Assembly: GCA_964406575.1 (NCBI GenBank)
Contig: CAYOSH010000016.1
Location: 38,934 to 102,933 of the forward strand
Direction of reading: 5' to 3'
DNA from: WTAW01 sp964406575
Lineage (GTDB): Bacteria; Acidobacteriota; Aminicenantia; Aminicenantales; Aminicenantaceae
DNA: 64,000 nt
The notes beneath the pieces are model-generated. The model ran no database searches. It had not been told where the DNA came from and was given only the letters and a program-made list of their open reading frames with translations. Both the position numbers and the translations under genes were made by a program. Position 1 is the first letter of the stretch, and each line of letters opens with the position of its first letter. Shown here piece by piece: positions 52,447-60,840 of this stretch.

Positions 52447-53967
52447 TCAGAAGTATTTGTCCATCATCCGGTACTGAATGGCCTCTGAGATGTGGGCAGG
52501 ACTGATATCCTCCATCCCCTCCAAATCGGCGATCGTCCTCGCCACTTTTAGCGCTCTCGTGTAGGCACGAGCACTGAAGCCGAGTTTGTTAACAGCCATT
52601 TCTAAGAGCGCTCTCCCCTCAGCGGAAACATGGCAGTACTTATTCAGCTCTCGGGTTCCCATCTGGGCATTACAGAAGATCCTTTTTTTCTGGTACCGCT
52701 TGAGTTGGATTTTTCTCGCTGCGATCACCCTTTTCCTGATTTCCGAAGAACTCTCACTCTTATACTTCGATATGATATCCTTGAACTCGACCCGCGGCAC
52801 TTCGATCTGGATATCGATACGGTCGAGAAGAGGCCGAGAGATTTTGGAATAGTAACGAAATCTCTGGGAATCCGTACACTCGACATCACCAGAAGAAAAT
52901 CCGGCCACAGCATCTTCACAGGGATTCATGGCGGCAATCAGCATGAACGATGAGGGATAGGACACGCTCATGGACGTTCTGGATACAGTGACCTCTCCAT
53001 CTTCCAGAGGTTGACGCAGCCCTTCTAGGGCGCTCTTGCGAAACTCGGGGAGCTCATCCAGGAACAGAACGCCAAGATGAGCGAGACTGACTTCACCGGG
53101 TTTTGGGTACAGGCCACCTCCGATGAGTCCGGCCACAGACGTGGTGTGATGAGGAGCACGAAATGGCCGCTCTCCAAGCACACCTTTTGACTTCAACAAT
53201 CCCGAAGCACTGTATAATTGAGTGACTTGGATGATCTCCTCAAAGCTCATGGGCGGCAAAATCGTCGGCAACCGTCTCGCCAGCATGGTTTTCCCCGCAC
53301 CAGGAGGGCCAATGAGAAGGGCATTATGACCTCCAGCAGAGGCCACTTCAAGTGCGCGTTTGACATGCTGCTGGCCCCGAATTTCCTGAAAGTCTACATC
53401 ATACCTCGGGGAAGGCAAGAGATCCTTCAGGTGGAACCTGGAAGGAATCACAGTCTCAGGATAGGCCATCAACTGGACAACTTTCACTAAATTCTCCAAA
53501 CTGAAGATATTTATGCCCTGCACCAAAGCGGCTTCCTTTTCATTTTCCTTTGGGACAACAATTCCTTTAAAAGCCAAATTCTTGGCCAATACGGTCGAGG
53601 ACAATATTCCCTTTCCCCTTTTGATCCTGCCGTCCAGGGCTAGCTCTCCCAGAAAAAGATAGTCCTTGAGCCTTTCTAGGGGGAAAATGTCAAGATGAGC
53701 CAGGAGACCCAGAGCGATGGGGAGGTCAAAGGACGAACCCTCTTTCCGCCTGTCCGCTGGAGCCAGGTTGATGATGACCTTCCGGGAAGGGAACTTGTAA
53801 CCGCAGTTCTTCAGGGCAGCCCTGACTCTTTCCCGGCTCTCTCTCACCGCCGCATCTGGAAGCCCAACGATCACAAAGTCTGGAATGCCCAAAGCTATAT
53901 CAACTTCGACCTCCACGAGATACGCTTCAATCCCATACAGAGAAGCGCTAAAGATCTTGAACAACAT
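52447..53967 (-). CDS. comM: YifB/ComM-family Mg-chelatase-like AAA+ ATPase
   Basis: 506 residues. An N-terminal Lon-protease-like fold (FVIVGLPDAAVRESRERVRAAL, INLAPADRRKEGSSFDLPIAL) is followed by the AAA+ core with Walker A GPPGAGKTML near 220, Walker B LFLDELPEF and the C-terminal four-Cys-less Mg-chelatase region. ComM is a hexameric helicase that drives branch migration during natural transformation. It stands alone, 134 bases downstream of mglA on the same strand. Confidence 0.93.
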   Translation of the reverse strand: MLFKIFSASLYGIEAYLVEVEVDIALGIPDFVIVGLPDAAVRESRERVRAALKNCGYKFPSRKVIINLAPADRRKEGSSFDLPIALGLLAHLDIFPLERLKDYLFLGELALDGRIKRGKGILSSTVLAKNLAFKGIVVPKENEKEAALVQGINIFSLENLVKVVQLMAYPETVIPSRFHLKDLLPSPRYDVDFQEIRGQQHVKRALEVASAGGHNALLIGPPGAGKTMLARRLPTILPPMSFEEIIQVTQLYSASGLLKSKGVLGERPFRAPHHTTSVAGLIGGGLYPKPGEVSLAHLGVLFLDELPEFRKSALEGLRQPLEDGEVTVSRTSMSVSYPSSFMLIAAMNPCEDAVAGFSSGDVECTDSQRFRYYSKISRPLLDRIDIQIEVPRVEFKDIISKYKSESSSEIRKRVIAARKIQLKRYQKKRIFCNAQMGTRELNKYCHVSAEGRALLEMAVNKLGFSARAYTRALKVARTIADLEGMEDISPAHISEAIQYRMMDKYF

Positions 53968-54100
53968 GGCCGTCTGTATTTACAGACGAATCAATTGTCT
54001 GCCTTATCTCAGTCCCTGAAAAAAACCTGACTTGAAATTTAGATTCTGACCCATAAGGTATCCTGATGGAGAAAACTGGGATTATTTTTAGGGGAGAGGG

Positions 54101-54898
54101 TTATCTTTTAGACGTAAATTCCTTCGCCAAGTTTTCCAGTTCTTCCTCGACGTCCGTCTGGCTTTTAAACTTGATTTTTGTCATTCTAATGGGAGCCGCT
54201 TTTTTTTCAGGAACAAATTCGATCTCTGTTTTGACCTCTGCTCTATTTGCCTCTGCCTCTTTGATTCTTTTCAACTGCTCTTCTTTATCCCCGGCGGCTC
54301 TCTTCTCTCCGAACAATTTTTCACGGACCCATGGAACGGTGATTTTAGCGATCTCCTTCAATGTTTCCAGCACTCCATCTCCGTTTATGGCAGAGCACCC
54401 CACATAGGGGCGTCTCTGTGGGTTGAGGAGGTTGTTGAATGTTTCTACAGGAACAAGGTTTTCCAGGTCCCGCTTGTTATACTGGAACACAAAAGGGATC
54501 AAGTTCAAGTCGATGTCGTGGTCCAAAAGGTTTCTTCTCAAATTATCGAAGTTTTCCAGATTGGCATCGATCAGGGGGATTTGTGAATCAGCTACAAAAA
54601 CAATCCCATCCACTCCTTTGAGCACACTTTTTCTGGAGGCTTCGTAGAACACCTGTCCCGGGACCGTCATGAGCTGAAAATGTGTGTTGAATTCATTGAT
54701 CAAGCCTGCTTTGATGGGAAGCAGGTCAAAGAAGAGCGTTCGTTCGATCGGAGTTTCCAAACAGATCAGATCTCCCCGGGAACTCGGGTCCATTTTGCTG
54801 TAGATGTACCGAATATTGGTGGTTTTTCCGCTCAGGCCGGGACCGTAATAGACGATCTTGATGGCCAGGCTTTTTGTCGCGTAGTTAATGAAGGCCAT
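54101..54898 (-). CDS. mglA: MglA-type small Ras-like GTPase with C-terminal extension
   Basis: 265 residues. The P-loop is GPGLSGKTT (19-27), PGQ replaces the usual DxxG Gly context (TVPGQVFYEASRK), and the base-recognition motif is NKRD. MglA switches polarity and motility in gliding bacteria. The last 75 residues are a charged Lys/Glu extension (GEKRAAGDKEEQLKRI and onward) absent from the basic 195-residue form. No mglB/roadblock gene is adjacent. GAGTCAATT occurs twice upstream (54914 and 54943), of unknown meaning. Confidence 0.92.
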   Translation of the reverse strand: MAFINYATKSLAIKIVYYGPGLSGKTTNIRYIYSKMDPSSRGDLICLETPIERTLFFDLLPIKAGLINEFNTHFQLMTVPGQVFYEASRKSVLKGVDGIVFVADSQIPLIDANLENFDNLRRNLLDHDIDLNLIPFVFQYNKRDLENLVPVETFNNLLNPQRRPYVGCSAINGDGVLETLKEIAKITVPWVREKLFGEKRAAGDKEEQLKRIKEAEANRAEVKTEIEFVPEKKAAPIRMTKIKFKSQTDVEEELENLAKEFTSKR

Positions 54899-55141
54899 TT
54901 ATCTCAATTATCAGAGTCAATTCTTAGCACAATTGCTATATGGAGTCAATTTAATCCCGACTTTCTCCTTTTCCCTTGGCGCCTCTTCAGAGCATAATAA
55001 CAACCAAACATCCACAGATCCCAAAACTCTTTACAGGACCTGTCCGTTGAGAAAAATTTAGTCGATTTGGACTCGAGGAATATGAACAAAATTACAGACG
55101 TACTGATTTCCAACAGATTCGAACGTTCCCGACTAGAGAAA

Positions 55142-56308
55142 TCAGGTCAAAAAAGCGAACAACTTTTTATACTTTGCAACGATTTTAGGCCAGGAGTAGT
55201 TTTCTCTCACATATGCCAGGCCGTTCTCTCCCATTCGATTTCGTAATTGAGCATCCGTCAAAAAGAGAGTCAACACTTCCTCAAACTCTTGATAGTTGGA
55301 GTAAAACAGGCCGCCTCGGCCTTTGAGGCAGTGTTGATTAAGGGGTGCTGTCTGCTCCTGGACGAGAATGGGTGTTTTCACGGCCATGGATTCGAGAGCA
55401 GCCATACAGAGGCTCTCAAGTCTAGAGGGATTGATTGTGACCAGTGCCCCAGCCATAGCAGAATTTTTATCATCAGGGCTGAGGAAGCCGAGATACCTGA
55501 GCTTGGGGTGATGGGGAATATCCATCAGGAGTTTTCCGATAAGGGCAAGCGTCAAATCCGGATTTTTTCGATTGAAACGGAGGAAAAAATCGATAAGCTC
55601 TTGGCATCCCTTACCCGGCTCTATACGGCCTGCATACAGGATGAAGGGAGAAAGGATTCCATGTCTCTGCGAAAAGAGGGTGCCTTGCACGTTCTCGGGA
55701 ATCTCCACTCCTACTCCAACGATATCCTGGTATTTATTTTCGAGGGGGAACAGGTTGTCGAGCATATCTCGCTCGGCTTCTGTGTTGAACATAAAGGCAT
55801 CGGGCAGTGCAAAAACCTGATTCATGATATCGAGGTACAGAGCGGGCTCATCGTGCGCAGTAGAAACCAGAACCTTTGGTTTCGCCACCCTCTGAAGGCC
55901 CCAGTATGTGTTGTAGTAGAGGTAGGTGAAGAACACAAACACATCGTGATCGTTTTCCTCTTTTTGCAAGGCATCCAAGAGGGAGGGACACACAGGCCCC
56001 TGCTGCTCCATCCATTCGATCTCATCCTCATGTGTGTGGGAGTTAGCGAATATCCAATCGGAATAGTCATTGAACGTATTGATATTCCTTTCTTTGTCGA
56101 CTCTGTAGCGTTTGACGAGGACGCTGTTCAACACCGTCTCACCAGGAGAATACTCGTTTTTCCAGGTGATATAATCTTTGGCTGTGGTTGTGTAGACTGT
56201 GCAATCAAATCCATTGTCCGCCAACACCTCCGCGATCTGGCGACAGTGGAGCTCAGAGCCTCCCATGACCTCCTTCCCATAACGTTGAACAACAAAACCG
56301 ATCTTCAT
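55142..56308 (-). CDS. GT4-family glycosyltransferase, type A (second copy)
   Basis: 388 residues, GT-B fold. The acceptor-side start is FVVQRYGKEVMGGSELHCR; the donor side includes LYAGRIEPGKGCQEL, YLGFLSPDDK and INPSRLESLCMAALE, the last carrying the E-x7-E type site. It is paralogous along its length with the 58436-59614 protein (FVVQRYG, GG.ELHCR, DYITWK, GFLS..DK). It is the last gene of a six-gene cluster and its ATG overlaps the preceding stop. It probably adds a sugar to a surface polysaccharide. Confidence 0.88.
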   Translation of the reverse strand: MKIGFVVQRYGKEVMGGSELHCRQIAEVLADNGFDCTVYTTTAKDYITWKNEYSPGETVLNSVLVKRYRVDKERNINTFNDYSDWIFANSHTHEDEIEWMEQQGPVCPSLLDALQKEENDHDVFVFFTYLYYNTYWGLQRVAKPKVLVSTAHDEPALYLDIMNQVFALPDAFMFNTEAERDMLDNLFPLENKYQDIVGVGVEIPENVQGTLFSQRHGILSPFILYAGRIEPGKGCQELIDFFLRFNRKNPDLTLALIGKLLMDIPHHPKLRYLGFLSPDDKNSAMAGALVTINPSRLESLCMAALESMAVKTPILVQEQTAPLNQHCLKGRGGLFYSNYQEFEEVLTLFLTDAQLRNRMGENGLAYVRENYSWPKIVAKYKKLFAFLT

Positions 56309-57375
56309 CTCTTCAAGTCTCCGAATCTCTCCAGCAGGAATTTTCTCAGATCCGCTGATCTGTATTTATGCAGTTGCTGGCGTTGGCTTTCGATTATTGT
56401 CTTGCGAAGCGCTTTATCGTGTGCCACAAGATGGACGAGTTCACCGATTTTATCCACGCTCTGATTATCACTGATGAGGATCCCAGAATCGCAGAGAGTA
56501 TAGGGAACTGCCGTACAGTTGAAAGCGATTATCGGACAATCAAAAATCATGCTTTCCACAAAGGGTAATCCAAATCCCTCGTGCTCGCTCAGGGAAATAA
56601 ACACATGCGAAGCTTTGTAGAGAGCGAACATCTCCTCATCGGGGATGTGGCCGGTAAAACATATTTCTTCCGGTTTGAGATAGAATTCATCGGCGAGACG
56701 GATCAAGCTTTCATAGTACTTGGGAAGCGAGGCCGTTTTTCCCACCACGATCAACCTCACAAGAGGGGAAATATATTTCTTGTAGTAAAAGAGCACTTTG
56801 ATGAGAGCATCGATCCTTTTGTTCGGAACGATTCGCCCCACAAAAAGAATGTTGACGCGGTCATCTTTGAAGAGATCGAGCACAAAAGCACTCGCAGGCT
56901 TATCATATTTCGTGTAATCGATAAAAAGAGGAAAGACCTCTGTTCTGTGGAAACCCAGAGCCTCTAGCTCCTGGCGGTTATACTCGGAATCAGCCAAAGA
57001 CAATTCTACATGGGGGGATAAGGATTTAAGTTCCTCACGCCCCAGATGAGAGATGCGCGCCATTTCCGGGCTGAATCCCTCAAAATACGCCTGCGGCGTG
57101 ATGTTGTGGTAGATCATCACTTTTCTGTTTGGCAAATCTATAAAAGCCTGAGTTAGAGGTGAGGGCAAGGCAAAGTGCAAGATCGTGATATCTTCAGGGG
57201 CAGGTTCAGGGAAAGAGGCAAACAGCTGGGATTCTTCCGCAAGAACAGGATCCTTTGTCAAACAATAGATATCGGAGTTAAAACCCTGGGACAAAAAAAA
57301 CTGTCTCAAATGATAGGCGGTGTCACCGATGGCATCACCTTTGTGGAACGCGGGAACGAGCTGGTCAATTCTCAT
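56305..57375 (-). CDS. GT4-family glycosyltransferase, type B (second copy)
   Basis: 356 residues. The shared type-B marks are GDAIGDTAYHL at the start, IYHNITPQAYF, LADSEYNRQEL, LFVGRIVPNKRIDALI, GHIPDEEMFALY and SEHEGFGLPFVESM. It is paralogous to the neighbour at 57372-58439. Its start overlaps the stop of that gene, and its end overlaps the start of the type-A gene. The donor sugar is unknown. Confidence 0.9.
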   Translation of the reverse strand: MRIDQLVPAFHKGDAIGDTAYHLRQFFLSQGFNSDIYCLTKDPVLAEESQLFASFPEPAPEDITILHFALPSPLTQAFIDLPNRKVMIYHNITPQAYFEGFSPEMARISHLGREELKSLSPHVELSLADSEYNRQELEALGFHRTEVFPLFIDYTKYDKPASAFVLDLFKDDRVNILFVGRIVPNKRIDALIKVLFYYKKYISPLVRLIVVGKTASLPKYYESLIRLADEFYLKPEEICFTGHIPDEEMFALYKASHVFISLSEHEGFGLPFVESMIFDCPIIAFNCTAVPYTLCDSGILISDNQSVDKIGELVHLVAHDKALRKTIIESQRQQLHKYRSADLRKFLLERFGDLKR

Positions 57376-58439
57376 GAATGGATCACCTTGTCCACGTGAC
57401 CCATCAGAATCCGAGACACATTTTCCCGACTGTACTTTTTAAGTGCTTTGAGCTGATGGGCAACAATACCGTTCTTGAAATCCGACTCTCTTTGCATCTT
57501 ATCCAGGAGAACAGCTGTTCGCAAATGAGCTTTTTTCATTAACAGGACTCCGCCTCCATTCATGGTTTCTTCCACGGCACCCGCGTTAAAGGCCACAACA
57601 GGAATCCTGTTGTGGAATGCCTCAAGGAGTGGAACGCCGAAACCCTCATGCTCACTCATGCTGAGATAGACATCAGCAAGCTTGAAAAAGGACACAAGCT
57701 CATGAAACTCTACATGGCCCGTGAAATGGACATCCTGCAACGCCAACCTATCGATCAAGTCCTGGAGGGCGAAGGCATAACGTTCCATCCCTCTGTAATC
57801 GCCCGCCAAAATGAGCTGGGAATTGGGATTGAAAAACCTCTTGTAGAAGCCAAAGACCTTGATAACGTCCTCAAATTTTTTGTTGGGGATGACCCTCCCG
57901 ACAAAAAGGATGGTCCACTTGCCATTATCATAAATGTGACGGACGACAGTATCTCCGGCTGTATTAAACTTCTCGAGATTGAGAAGCAGTGGGAGCACTC
58001 CCGTGTTCCTATAGCCGAGTTGTTCGAGTTCTGAACGATTGTATTCAGAATCACCCAGGGCCAGGTCCACCTTATCCACAAATAGCTTAATTTCCAAACG
58101 CCCTTTATAACATTCCCTTGTCAATATCCGGTGATAATCCAAGAAATAGGTGTAAGGTGTGATGTTGTGGTAGATCATGATCTTTTTATCGGGGATACGG
58201 AAGAACATCTTGGAAACCGGCGATCCGATGGAAAAATGGAAGATCACAACATTATCCTGTGAGCTGAAGTTCACATACTCCCTAAAATCATGGATGTGTT
58301 TGGCCATGCGTGGTTCGTAAAACCGGATGAAAATCTCGGATGTGTGCCCTTTCTCACGGAGAGCGCTCTGAATCTCCAGCATCTCATCGGAGATGGCATC
58401 CCCGTAGCTTAAAGATGTGGCGAACTGATGGATATTCAT
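57372..58439 (-). CDS. GT4-family glycosyltransferase, type B (first copy)
   Basis: 355 residues from the ATG that overlaps the preceding stop (position 58439); an in-frame start at 58499 would add 20 unrelated residues. Landmarks are GDAISDEMLEIQ, IYHNITPYTYF, LGDSEYNRSEL, LFVGRVIPNKKFEDVI and SEHEGFGVPLLEAF, matching the next gene. The two B-type enzymes are adjacent and probably arose by tandem duplication. Confidence 0.9.
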   Translation of the reverse strand: MNIHQFATSLSYGDAISDEMLEIQSALREKGHTSEIFIRFYEPRMAKHIHDFREYVNFSSQDNVVIFHFSIGSPVSKMFFRIPDKKIMIYHNITPYTYFLDYHRILTRECYKGRLEIKLFVDKVDLALGDSEYNRSELEQLGYRNTGVLPLLLNLEKFNTAGDTVVRHIYDNGKWTILFVGRVIPNKKFEDVIKVFGFYKRFFNPNSQLILAGDYRGMERYAFALQDLIDRLALQDVHFTGHVEFHELVSFFKLADVYLSMSEHEGFGVPLLEAFHNRIPVVAFNAGAVEETMNGGGVLLMKKAHLRTAVLLDKMQRESDFKNGIVAHQLKALKKYSRENVSRILMGHVDKVIHS

Positions 58440-59614
58440 TTCTTTCGTTTTTCCAGCTGGTCGACAACTGATAAATACTTGTTCTCGATCACTTCCCACG
58501 CGTAATTATGGTTGAAATAGAGCTGCCCGTTTTTTCCCAAGGCAGCCCTGAGTTGTGAAGAGGAGAGAAGAAGGGTCAAGGCCTCTCTGAACTCATTTTG
58601 ATCTTCGTAAAAAAGCCCTGCGTGGCTCCGCAAACACTGGCCTTTGAGAACCTCACAGCGCGCGTTCGCTAAGACGGGTTTTTGCATCGCCCAGGCTTCG
58701 AGAGTGACCATGGACAAACTCTCGAAGAAAGAAGGCATGATCAAGACCAGAGCGCCTGCCAGAGCCGAAAATTTGTCTTCTTCGGATAAAAAGCCCAGGT
58801 ATCGGATATCGGGATGGGAAGGGATCTTAAAAAGTGTGCTCCCCACAAGAACCAATTGGACGTCTGAGCCCGTTTCTCTCTTAAAGCGGAGGAAAAAATC
58901 GAAGAGCTCGTCGCATCCCTTGTTTTCGTCGATCCTCCCGAGGTAGATGAGATAATCACCCCTGATGTCATATTTCTGACGGAAATTCTCCACGAAGAAT
59001 TCGGACGGGACCTCTGTGCCCACTCCCACAACTTCTCCCAGGACATGGCCGTTCTGGGACACGCGATTTATCATCTTCCGTTCCTCTAAAGAGTTATATA
59101 TGAACGCTTGGGGTTTTTTAAACAGGTCTTTAAAAATTCTGAGATGAACGATGGGGTCGTGTTCTGCGGTGGGAACCAGGATGCTCTTTTCCGGGACTGA
59201 GTTGATCCCCCAATAGGAATGGTAGTAGCGGTAGCTAAAGAAGAAAAAATAATCAAAATCGTTTTTGTGTTCGTCGATGTGCCGGATGAGTGATGGTGAA
59301 AAGGGGCCCTCTTCTTCCATCCATTTGAGCTCATCCTCTTTGCGATGCTCATTTTGGAGGATATTGTGTTGAAGGCGACCGAATCTCTCCGGATTCCTGG
59401 GTTTTGCCACTGAGAACCTCTTGACCGGAATATTATTGATAATCTCATCGCCTTTGTGATAATGATCCTTCCAGGTGATGTAGTCAAAGGCCCGGGTTGT
59501 TAAAACCTGCACATCCCAGTATTTCTGCATGTGTTCGGCCACCCAACGGCAGTGAAGCTCAGCTCCTCCGTTTATTTCCAAACCGTATCTCTGGACGACA
59601 AAAGCAACTTTCAT
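58436..59614 (-). CDS. GT4-family glycosyltransferase, type A (first copy)
   Basis: 392 residues. FVVQRYGLEINGGAELHCR begins the acceptor domain; LYLGRIDENKGCDELFDFF, YLGFLSEEDKFSALAGAL and PSFFESLSMVTLEAW mark the donor domain. It is the closest relative in the window of the 55142-56308 protein. It starts with ATGA overlap on the coiled-coil gene. Both A enzymes share a long insertion with DYITWK and a Tyr/Phe-rich stretch. Confidence 0.88.
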   Translation of the reverse strand: MKVAFVVQRYGLEINGGAELHCRWVAEHMQKYWDVQVLTTRAFDYITWKDHYHKGDEIINNIPVKRFSVAKPRNPERFGRLQHNILQNEHRKEDELKWMEEEGPFSPSLIRHIDEHKNDFDYFFFFSYRYYHSYWGINSVPEKSILVPTAEHDPIVHLRIFKDLFKKPQAFIYNSLEERKMINRVSQNGHVLGEVVGVGTEVPSEFFVENFRQKYDIRGDYLIYLGRIDENKGCDELFDFFLRFKRETGSDVQLVLVGSTLFKIPSHPDIRYLGFLSEEDKFSALAGALVLIMPSFFESLSMVTLEAWAMQKPVLANARCEVLKGQCLRSHAGLFYEDQNEFREALTLLLSSSQLRAALGKNGQLYFNHNYAWEVIENKYLSVVDQLEKRKK

Positions 59615-60252
59615 TTGAGAACCTGATCCTCCAGTGCTTTCTCTCTTCTCCCTATAAACTCAAAATCTTTTTCCAAAATTCGCGCTTTGATCTTGAGGTT
59701 CTCTTCCTCGACCTTGAGCTTGGTCAATTCCACAACAAGGTTGTGTGACAGGCTGTGCAGAAGTTTGGTGTATTCCTTGATTCTTCCGATATCATCGAAG
59801 GCCAGATCGATCCTCTTGTTAACAGCCTTATCCACAACTTCGATCCTGCTGTTTAAGGATTCATTCAACTGAAAGATATCGTGAAACAATTTTTCACTCA
59901 GATAGTCCAGCCTTTTGTTCGTCAGGTCGAGTGTCTTGACCGTCTCAGCAAGCTCATGAGAAACAGGAAGAACCATAAGTTTGATGAAGGGAGAGAAGGG
60001 TCTCATGATCTTGAGCAATAGTGCTTTTATCTTCGATCTTGCTCCCTGAGCTTCTGGAGGCAGTTCCGGAGGCGCTCCGGCATAGGGTAGATAATCTGTT
60101 TGGATGGGTTGTATGTCGGGCTCTTTCCTCGGCTGGACAGCGATCTTTTTTTTGATCTGATCCATGATGTCCGCCACATCGATGTCTTCATAATCGATCC
60201 GTATACTCATTTCATCTTCAATCTTTTTTCCCTTTAATTTGGTTTCAGTCAT
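59611..60252 (-). CDS. Helical/coiled-coil protein of the polysaccharide cluster
   Basis: 213 residues from the ATG at 60252, supported by AAGGAG; the frame could begin at 60393 but that leader is not protein-like. The N-terminus has IDYEDIDVADIMDQIKKKI, a motif often seen at the start of O-antigen glycosyl- and methyltransferases. A Pro/Glu linker follows. From about residue 75 a basic amphipathic stretch (KIKALLLKIMRPFSPFIKLM) leads to a long coiled coil (about 100-213). It may serve as a scaffold or chain-length component; no enzyme domain is seen. It overlaps the first glycosyltransferase gene. Confidence 0.75.
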   Translation of the reverse strand: MTETKLKGKKIEDEMSIRIDYEDIDVADIMDQIKKKIAVQPRKEPDIQPIQTDYLPYAGAPPELPPEAQGARSKIKALLLKIMRPFSPFIKLMVLPVSHELAETVKTLDLTNKRLDYLSEKLFHDIFQLNESLNSRIEVVDKAVNKRIDLAFDDIGRIKEYTKLLHSLSHNLVVELTKLKVEEENLKIKARILEKDFEFIGRREKALEDQVLK

Positions 60253-60292
60253 GTGGTTCTCCTTCGTTATTCTTGGAATCTCTGTGGCATCT

Positions 60293-60514
60293 CTATTTTT
60301 CATTGCTGTCTTCTCTATACATAAAACTCTCGTATACACTCTGGACATCCAGAATATCCGGCAGAGGATGGAGTTCCATCTTTTCGATCTCACGGATTTC
60401 CTTTTCTGTGAATACTCCCTCCCTTTTCTTTTCCTCGATCCTTTTCATGATCTCTGCGATGATCTTTTTCTGGTCCTCTGCCTTCATGCTTTTGATCTCT
60501 AAAAAATCAGACAT
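60293..60514 (-). CDS. Small helical protein, first gene of the polysaccharide cluster
   Basis: 73 residues, highly charged (EDQKKIIAEIMKRIEEKKREG, then TEKEIREIEKMELHPLP). The IIAEIMKRIEE helix resembles the DIMDQIKKKI motif of the next protein. No domain is recognised. It lies 40 bases upstream of the coiled-coil gene on the same strand and probably shares its transcript. Confidence 0.65.
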   Translation of the reverse strand: MSDFLEIKSMKAEDQKKIIAEIMKRIEEKKREGVFTEKEIREIEKMELHPLPDILDVQSVYESFMYREDSNEK

Positions 60515-60598
60515 GGTCTTTCCCTCTCTCGATCGGGGTGAAAATTCACTCTATTTTATCAAATCCCGAAGGGATTATGATACTTCTATCTCATTTCC

Positions 60599-60766
60599 GT
60601 AAGCATCTTTATTTCCGTGGTAAGGGCATTAGACGCAAAAAAAACGAGTCACTGTCCTTATGAGTCGGATGGTGGTGGGTGGGCGGGGCTTCGACGAATA
60701 TGGACTGTGACAAGCTCCTGCTATTATCTTTTGACTTGAGAGCATCACGGGAATAAGGATGCTTCC
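60599..60766. mobile_element. Small inverted-repeat element (MITE-like), copy 2
   Basis: 168 bases, about 90% identical to the element at 1262-1430 over its whole length, in the same orientation. Its terminal inverted repeats have diverged slightly (AAGCATCTTTATTTCCGTGG on the left, CACGGGAATAAGGATGCTT on the right). Flanking DNA is unrelated to that of copy 1, so the ends are well defined. It lies between a polysaccharide cluster and a sulfatase-like gene. Confidence 0.75.
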
Positions 60767-60840
60767 CTCATTGCTGTAATCCCCTCTATTCCATTGGTAG
60801 GAAATCAAGGGAGATAAGGTTATATCTGTCGATCCTTTCA

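Noticed and set aside
55247..56464. 405-codon plus-strand ORF
   Set aside because: Opposite-strand shadow of two glycosyltransferase genes that have strong motifs and overlaps.
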